Shown here: positions 58,551 to 64,000 of the stretch, piece by piece
Numbering within the stretch: the first letter of the stretch is position 1
How the letters are laid out: every line of letters begins with the position of its first letter
From: Cricetomys ansorgei
Lineage: Eukaryota; Chordata; Mammalia; Rodentia; Nesomyidae
DNA length: 64,000 bases
Assembly: GCA_026225945.1 (NCBI GenBank)
Contig: JAMJFZ010002575.1
Span: 186,001 to 250,000, forward strand
Direction: 5' to 3'
Notes under the pieces: model-generated
Database searches by the model: none
What the model was told of the DNA's origin: nothing
What the model saw: only the letters and a program-made list of their open reading frames with translations
Translations under genes and position numbers: made by a program

Positions 58551-58995
58551 GCAGGTGATTTTAGCATCTCACTTTCTTCAATAGACAGGTCATTTGGGCA
58601 AAAAATAAACATAAGAACAGCAGAATTAAACGACATCATGCATTAAATAGACTCAACAGATATTTACAGAATATTCTATCCAAACACCAACGAACATACA
58701 TTCTATTCAGCAACCATGGAAACTTCTCTAAAATAGACCACATCCTGGGATGTCAAACAAATTCAGAAAGATTGAAACAGCCTCATGTGCCCTTTTGGAC
58801 CATAATGCAATAAGAAGAAAAGAAAGCATAAACCAGTAAGTACATGAACCCATGGAGATTAAACCACTCACTACTGAATGATGGAAGGGTTGAAGAAGAA
58901 ACCAAGAAAGAAAGGAAAAAAATTCTGTAAATAAATGAAAATGAAAACACAACATAGCCACACCTCTGGGGCACATCAGAAGCAATCCCACGAGG
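58551..58995 (+). mobile_element. L1 ORF2 fragment, part after the insertion
   Basis: One + frame reads NHGNFSKIDHILG, the L1 endonuclease-domain signature. The rest follows ORF2 order. Confidence 0.85.
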
Positions 58996-60179
58996 AAACC
59001 ACAGACTAGCTGATAAAAATCCAAATAACAGGCATGAGAAACCCCATTATAAGCTATTTGTCAGCAGAGTTCAAAAGACTTCTGAAACAATATAGTCTAT
59101 TGTTTTTGCACTTACTTGCCTCCCAGAGGTGAGATGCGTGTCCCTATTACTGAAGACACTGCATTTCAGACACAAGAAATGGGCCTCAAGCTAGTTCTGA
59201 CTTTAAAGGCTCATTTCTGAGGAGTAGCTTTCATAGTCCCATAGTCCCATAAAACTGAAATAGTTTTATGCAGCTGTAATGCCCATGAACCACAAAAACG
59301 ACCAGGGTAGCATGATAACCCAAAGGTACAATAATGGCACTCTAACTTAGTGGTAATCTGTTGAGGGCTGATACCCAGGCTGTGGACGTAACCAGCTTGA
59401 CAAAGATCCTGGTTTTTCCCTTTGCTAGGAGTTTCAAGCCCACCAACTGCTTTACCCCTTTCTCATCTTTACTGTATGGTGTCAAAAGCCTCTTATCAAT
59501 AATATTGTCTATTTGGCCTAATAGTGAAAACTCAAATCAATTTCTGGGCTGGCTTTAACAGTTTTACTGACCTTGTAGTTTTTGGCATGTGTGAAAACTA
59601 TTCATGCTTTTGGTAGACATATCATAAAAATTATTCTTGGTAAAATTGATCTTCCCATAAGGACAAAGCCATAGTCAAGATCAGAAACAAAGTTTAGACA
59701 GTATGTCAGCAAGCTTAAAAAAGCAAATAGATAATTCACCTCTGAATGCCTGCCTCCCTTTATTGTAGTAAGTATACAGACCTAAAATCAGCTATTCATT
59801 AATAGACTATTGTGTTAAGACTACTAACTAAAATTAACCTTGAAGATTAGAGGCCTGCAGCCAGGAGGGGATGAACACTCTTGCGTTGATGCATGCCTGA
59901 ACACCTGCACAGCATTAGATAAGAAGCTAGCAGTCTTGCTATTTTATTTAGGGTAAGGTCTGTGTCTGGAGGGGGGTCTTGTAATTTTTCCCCAATGTGC
60001 ACATTGCTAATCTTACTCTCTAACTTTTCTAACTTCTAATTTCTTTATTTTATTATTAAAAGAAGTGCATCATCATACAAAAAGTGTGTCTATGCATGTC
60101 ATTTAAAGCATGAAAAGCATGACATATTGAGTCCCATAGAGTGAAGCACTGCGTTCATTTGTCGTAACTTTCATTGTTT
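58996..60179. other. Spacer with old repeat-like sequence
   Basis: Some parts (59100-59360) resemble decayed L1 or LTR sequence. No gene is supported; the 65-residue frame at 59361 has no motif. Confidence 0.35.
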
Positions 60180-61095
60180 ATCCTCCTGAGTGGAGACTGA
60201 GGAACCCACAGCAAGAATAGAGCTGGACTTAACCCCTGCAATAACCAACAGCTCTCTAATTGCACTTAAGGTTTGCCCAACAAGAGAGAAATTATGCCTA
60301 TTACTGTTAACCTAGTGAATTATCTATGATTAATTTACTAAACCTTTACTAATTACTAATTTACTAAATCAGCATTCTTCTTAAACTCATTCTAAATATA
60401 TATGTTCATATCCACAGATAAGTGTAGCTGTCATCCCTCACCAAAGAAGCTTCTATTTCCTGGAGATAGAGACCATTTCAGAAAATTGCAATAGGTCAAA
60501 AGCAGAGAGTAAGTGGCCATGTGTGCCCAGTTCCGGTTGACACATCCACAACATGATGGCTGCACCTAGAGGCCAGGGAGCATCATGGAAGAGGTGGTGG
60601 AAAAATTAGAAGAGCTAGATAACCAGGAAATCTACTCTGAGATTTTATCTCATAGAAACAAGAAGTTTCACTTATGACAACTCGACAATAAGGCTCTGTA
60701 AACAAGACCAAACAAGTAAAGTACCAGTAGCCATGCTAGCATAGGAGGGGGGGGAATTTCATGGGTCCCCACTCAGAGATGAAGAATTATAGTCAATAAA
60801 GGAGTGCCAAGAGTCAGAGAAATAGTCTTCTATTTTCCGGGGAATAGATTCTTATTGGTTATCTGATACTATTAGGTGATCTTTAAAAACATATATACAA
60901 ACAATACTAAACAGACTGAGCAGGTTGTATTTATACATTTATATAAGCAACAATAACAAAATAAGCCCATGATTTCAAGAGGCAGCTGGGATGTGTGTAT
61001 ATGGTAGGAGATGGATGGAGGAAAAAAAGTGGGAAATGATATAACTGCACTTTAATTTTTAAAACAAATTACAAAAAATAAAAAAAAATAGAAAT
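60180..61095 (+). mobile_element. L1 3' UTR (forward)
   Basis: The sequence is the forward counterpart of 28046-28860 (ACAGATAAGTGTAGCTGTCATCCCTCACC). It ends with GGTAGGAGATGGATGGAGG, ATGATATAACTGCA and A-rich sequence. Confidence 0.7.
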
Positions 61096-62229
61096 GACAC
61101 GAAAAGGCAAAATTATAAGATAATCAAGAAAAGAGAGTCACAAACAACAAAAAAGAAGGGACCATCTATTGTATGAATCCAAGAATATAATCAAATGGGA
61201 AAAGAAGTGGTTTCAAGGTTCCAACAGTGAGGGCATGATTAGGGCATGATTCCAGGACAGCAAGGGAACAAAGGATTTTTTTTACTTGGAATCTAATAGC
61301 GATGGTAAGGTGCAGGCTTATACATGCTGAGCTGTAGAAGGTGGCATGGCTAAGAATCCAAAAATCTTGTATGTAAATGATACAACGACTAACTGATTTC
61401 ATGTTATTTTTATCTTATCAAATGAGTACGTGTGTATGTGAAGAGGGAGCTCTGATTTGCTACTTCAGCCTTGTGGAAATCAATGGTGAATGTGGGCAGT
61501 TTAATCTACATGGCCACATACAAACACATAAAGAAGTATAAAACAAATTTAATTGAGCATAATCTAAAAAAGCATATTGAACACTGAAATAAATTTCATA
61601 AGTCACACAATGCATTGCAGAGCACCCAATGAAAAATAGAAATATACATATAGAATAGGAACAGTATCTAAGGTACATTGTATAGAAAGCAAGCTGTGGG
61701 GCTGGAGCTGTGGTTCTTCAGTAGAAGGTTTCATGACATGCCCCAGGACAATGACTCATTGAGCATCTCTAGAAAAAAAAGGAGAATGGATTTTCAATTA
61801 TTTTAATAAATAACTAATTATGTTTTAATACATACAAACACATGTCATGATTTATTCATGTTACTAAAGGGTTGAAATGTCCACCTGAAAATACAACATT
61901 GTGTTCTGAGGACAGGGTCACAAGCAGTGTTTTCGCTGTATAGCACTGTCTATATTTTCTGGGTTGAACATAAAATCTATGGAAAATATAAAAATAAATA
62001 TCCTAAACAACCCCAACTTCAAAACTATGGAATTTATAAAAAGTAAAACTAAGCAGTGGAGCTGTCCCCAAGGACAGTGAAGTGCTTGTGCATGTGAACA
62101 AGCAGTGGACATGGCCGCTGTGGTGCAGGAGCACATTCACCTGTGAGGTCTCACTCTAAGCACTGATGGCACTGAGGACGTCTAAGAGACTCCACAAGCT
62201 CACCTCCGGGTGTGGCTGTAGGAGATTTC
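61096..62229. other. Spacer with an ID-like SINE
   Basis: GTGGGGCTGGAGCTGTGGTTCTTCAG at 61697-61722 looks like the head of an ID/B-type SINE. No gene is seen. The - frames at 61166-61678 and 61918-62136 lack support. Confidence 0.4.
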
Positions 62230-62595
62230 CTGAGATGGTTGGCATATGAGATCTCTGTCCTAATCCCTGGTTTAAGGTGTTAATGCATTTTAACACTTGT
62301 CAGAATGTTAAAAGATGGGAGAGTTTTCTTGGGCAGTGTCTGGTTGGAGGAAGTAGGTCACTGGGGATGTTTCCTTGGGCACTGTATCTTGTCTTGGTCC
62401 CTTCCTGTTTTACTCAGCTGTGCTTCCCACAGGCCATGAGTTGAAAAGCTCCGTTCTCCTGCATCCTCCCACCATGATGGAGGAAACCTCTGGAATCATG
62501 AGATAAAAAAAATCCTTCCTCCTCTCATTGTTTTACTCAGATCTCAGCAATGAGAAACTACCTAACATATGCCATACGATCTATGAATGAGAATG
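62230..62595 (+). repeat. Old interspersed repeat
   Basis: CAGGCCATGAGTTGAAAAGC, CCACCATGATGGAGGAAACC and CTCAGCAATGAGAAACTACC resemble a known dispersed rodent repeat whose end contains a CACAGCAATGAGAAAAGTAAC-type segment. Name uncertain. Confidence 0.45.
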
Positions 62596-63008
62596 AAGTA
62601 AGAGGTCTTGTTTGCTGGCCAGCCTGGCAGAAAAGGCACTGAAGTGAAGCTTCATGAAAGGAAGGTGTCAGCTCTGTCATATTCCCAGGGAGACCAGCCC
62701 CTAATCGCAGCATTGATCAGTCAGGACACATTTGTTATAAAAAGGTAACAGTGTAGAGAGGAGGGGGAAGAGTGTGCTCTGTGTCAGTCAATGCAGAGAG
62801 GATGGAGGGAGAGAAGGAAGGAAACCAGAATCCTAGGAATGGAGAGTGCCAGTTCGCCTGTCAAAGTATGAACACCTGATTCTATGGAAAGACGGGTGTC
62901 AGGGTGTAGGCAGTGCTAGATGCTGATGGGCCAGTGTTGTGAGGCTACAACAGCACAGGGTGGGACCGAGGTTTACCTATGCAGAACAGGGCAAGAAGGA
63001 CCAGGTCT
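62596..63008 (-). other. 3' flank of the - strand PATE-like gene
   Basis: On the - strand the stop is followed by AGACCTGGTCC...GTTCTGCATAG and then a donor-like GTAAACC, parallel to the + gene. This would form a 3'-UTR intron if used. No poly-A signal is recognised nearby. Confidence 0.45.
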
Positions 63009-63683
63009 TTAAAGCTTGTTACACAAAGAATGGGAATCGCAACATTTATATTCAATTTTCAATTTTCCCTTGAGAATGACACTGTTTATGCAATGTTTCC
63101 AACATTTCTGGGTCCCATAACTGAGGGTTTCACCTGCAGAGTAAGAAAGGCAAGAGGGAAAACATGAATATTTTGGGATGAATCAGTGACTTTTTCAATG
63201 AGAATAATCAGGATCCCAGGGGGATGGTCAGTCTTGCATGCAGGCAGTTCTCTATTCACAAAAGTACTGAGTGGAATTTTAGTGTACAAATCTTTTCATC
63301 CCTCATTATATTCACCTAGAAAGCCCTGGGGATCATCAAAAGAATCTCCAAAAAAAAAAAAAGAAAAACTTTTTTTTATCTGAATCGGTTTATCTGTCTG
63401 ACCTACCATTATTGGCAACCAATACCAGAAGCAGGGGGTTGGGGGGGGTTATTATTTTTGTACAGAAATACATTCTCCCACACTCTCCATCTTTGCCCAT
63501 GAATCTGAGGAAGGTTGTGTCCCTCAAGGGCAAGCATGATCACCCTGAGACCTCCAAGAACTCACATACCTGACATGACTGTCCATAAGAGACACTTCTG
63601 GTCTTTTCTAGTCTCACAGTATTGTAACTGTTCCTCACAAAGTTTGGAACCATCAAAAAGCTTACACTTGAAACATAGCACAG
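63009..63683 (-). CDS. PATE-like secreted three-finger protein, exons 2 and 3 (exon 1 off window)
   Basis: On the - strand, exon 2 is 63683-63570 (114 nt; acceptor GTCTTTTCAG, donor GTATGTGAG) and exon 3 is 63133-63009 (125 nt; acceptor TTACTCTGCAG, stop TAA). Both junctions are phase 1. Visible residues open VLCFKCKLFDGSKLC and end EYKCCDSHSLCNKL. There are ten cysteines. Spacing equals the + gene throughout exon 2 (x2, x8, x6, x7) and across the intron (x17). C6-x3-C7 is the usual family length, against x4 in the + gene. The chain is basic (13 K/R, 8 D/E), lacks N-glycosylation sequons and has no GPI tail. No stop or splice damage is seen. Exon 1 with the signal peptide should lie beyond position 64000. 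Specific orthology is not recognised. Confidence 0.88.
63340..63446. repeat. A-run and G-run in intron 2 of the - strand gene
   Basis: An A-rich run (63350-63368) followed by T-rich sequence, and GGGGGTTGGGGGGGG at about 63436-63450. Confidence 0.8.
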
Positions 63684-64000
63684 CTGAAAAGACAAAACCA
63701 AGTGTAAGAGGTTCATTCAGGATCAGCTTAAAGCTTTGTGTCTCTGAAGAAGAAACAGTGACTAGGGAAGGACTAGGCTATGTGTTGTGCTGACCCCTCC
63801 AGACTCTGGAAAAGAGTGGCTTCAGAACACCCCAAATCCTGGACATAGACAGATTATAATGAAACAACCAAAGATCTGGGGCAGGCTGTCTGAGCCAACC
63901 ACACCAGGTTAGGCAGATCCTCCCACTTTTTCACTGTTATCCTAAAGCTGCCTGAGCCAATCACACAGGGACATGGGGTTGGTCCTGTCGCTGCTGCTCA
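63684..64000. other. Intron 1 of the - strand gene / window edge
   Basis: No - strand signal exon is visible. On the + strand an ATG at 63973 opens MGLVLSLLL to the window end, preceded by two GCTG-CTGAGCCAA-CACAC repeats (63876 and 63947). Too little is visible to call a gene. Confidence 0.4.

Noticed and set aside
1..64000. CRISPR arrays, operons, bacterial-type features, tRNA or rRNA genes
   Set aside because: The window is rodent genomic DNA. The repeats are SINEs, L1, LTRs and microsatellites, and no cloverleaf or rRNA sequence was seen outside tRNA-derived SINEs.

Overview
The window is vertebrate nuclear DNA from a muroid rodent, shown by B1-type SINEs, B3/B4/ID-like SINEs, rodent L1 elements with monomer-like 5' ends, and long CA/GT microsatellites. 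The L1 3' ends look more like rat or cricetid (hamster/vole/deer-mouse) types than recent house mouse, but the species cannot be fixed by eye. Most of the sequence is transposon-derived. Nearly all long open frames are shadows of L1 or other repeats.

The genic content is a piece of a PATE-like cluster: small secreted three-finger (Ly6/uPAR-fold) proteins with three coding exons joined in phase 1. One gene is complete on the + strand (37638-39042; exons 61/114/128 nt, 100 aa, ten cysteines, TATA box and inverted CCAAT box upstream). A second, on the - strand at the right edge (63009-63683), has intact exons 2 and 3 with the same exon-2 length and cysteine spacing; its exon 1 lies outside the window. 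A possible third signal-peptide exon is on the - strand at 56862-56910.

Broken paralogues surround the intact + gene. They are a three-exon relic at 2940-4399, a lone promoter and exon 1 at 9340-9680, an orphan exon 3 of another subtype at 26041-26167, and an exon 1 plus exon 2 relic at 33627-34375. Their flanks are also paralogous and share old SINE insertions: 2.1-8.2 kb, 19.4-25.0 kb, 26.0-26.6 kb and 36.2-41 kb line up in part. This indicates repeated tandem block duplication followed by gene death.

Layout: 0-9.7 kb, dead unit A and the start of a second unit; 9.7-15.2 kb, a long antisense L1 carrying nested B1 and LTR insertions; 15.2-26.6 kb, degenerate unit flanks and the orphan exon; 26.6-32.3 kb, L1 3' pieces, an 1139-bp solo LTR with a 6-bp target duplication, and more L1; 33.3-36.2 kb, a dead unit cut by L1; 36.2-41 kb, the living unit; 41-62.6 kb, L1 and LTR-like repeats in both orientations with the candidate signal exon; 62.6-64 kb, the - strand gene. 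PATE proteins are known as secreted male-reproductive-tract (testis, epididymis, prostate, seminal vesicle) factors; that role is inferred here from family resemblance only.
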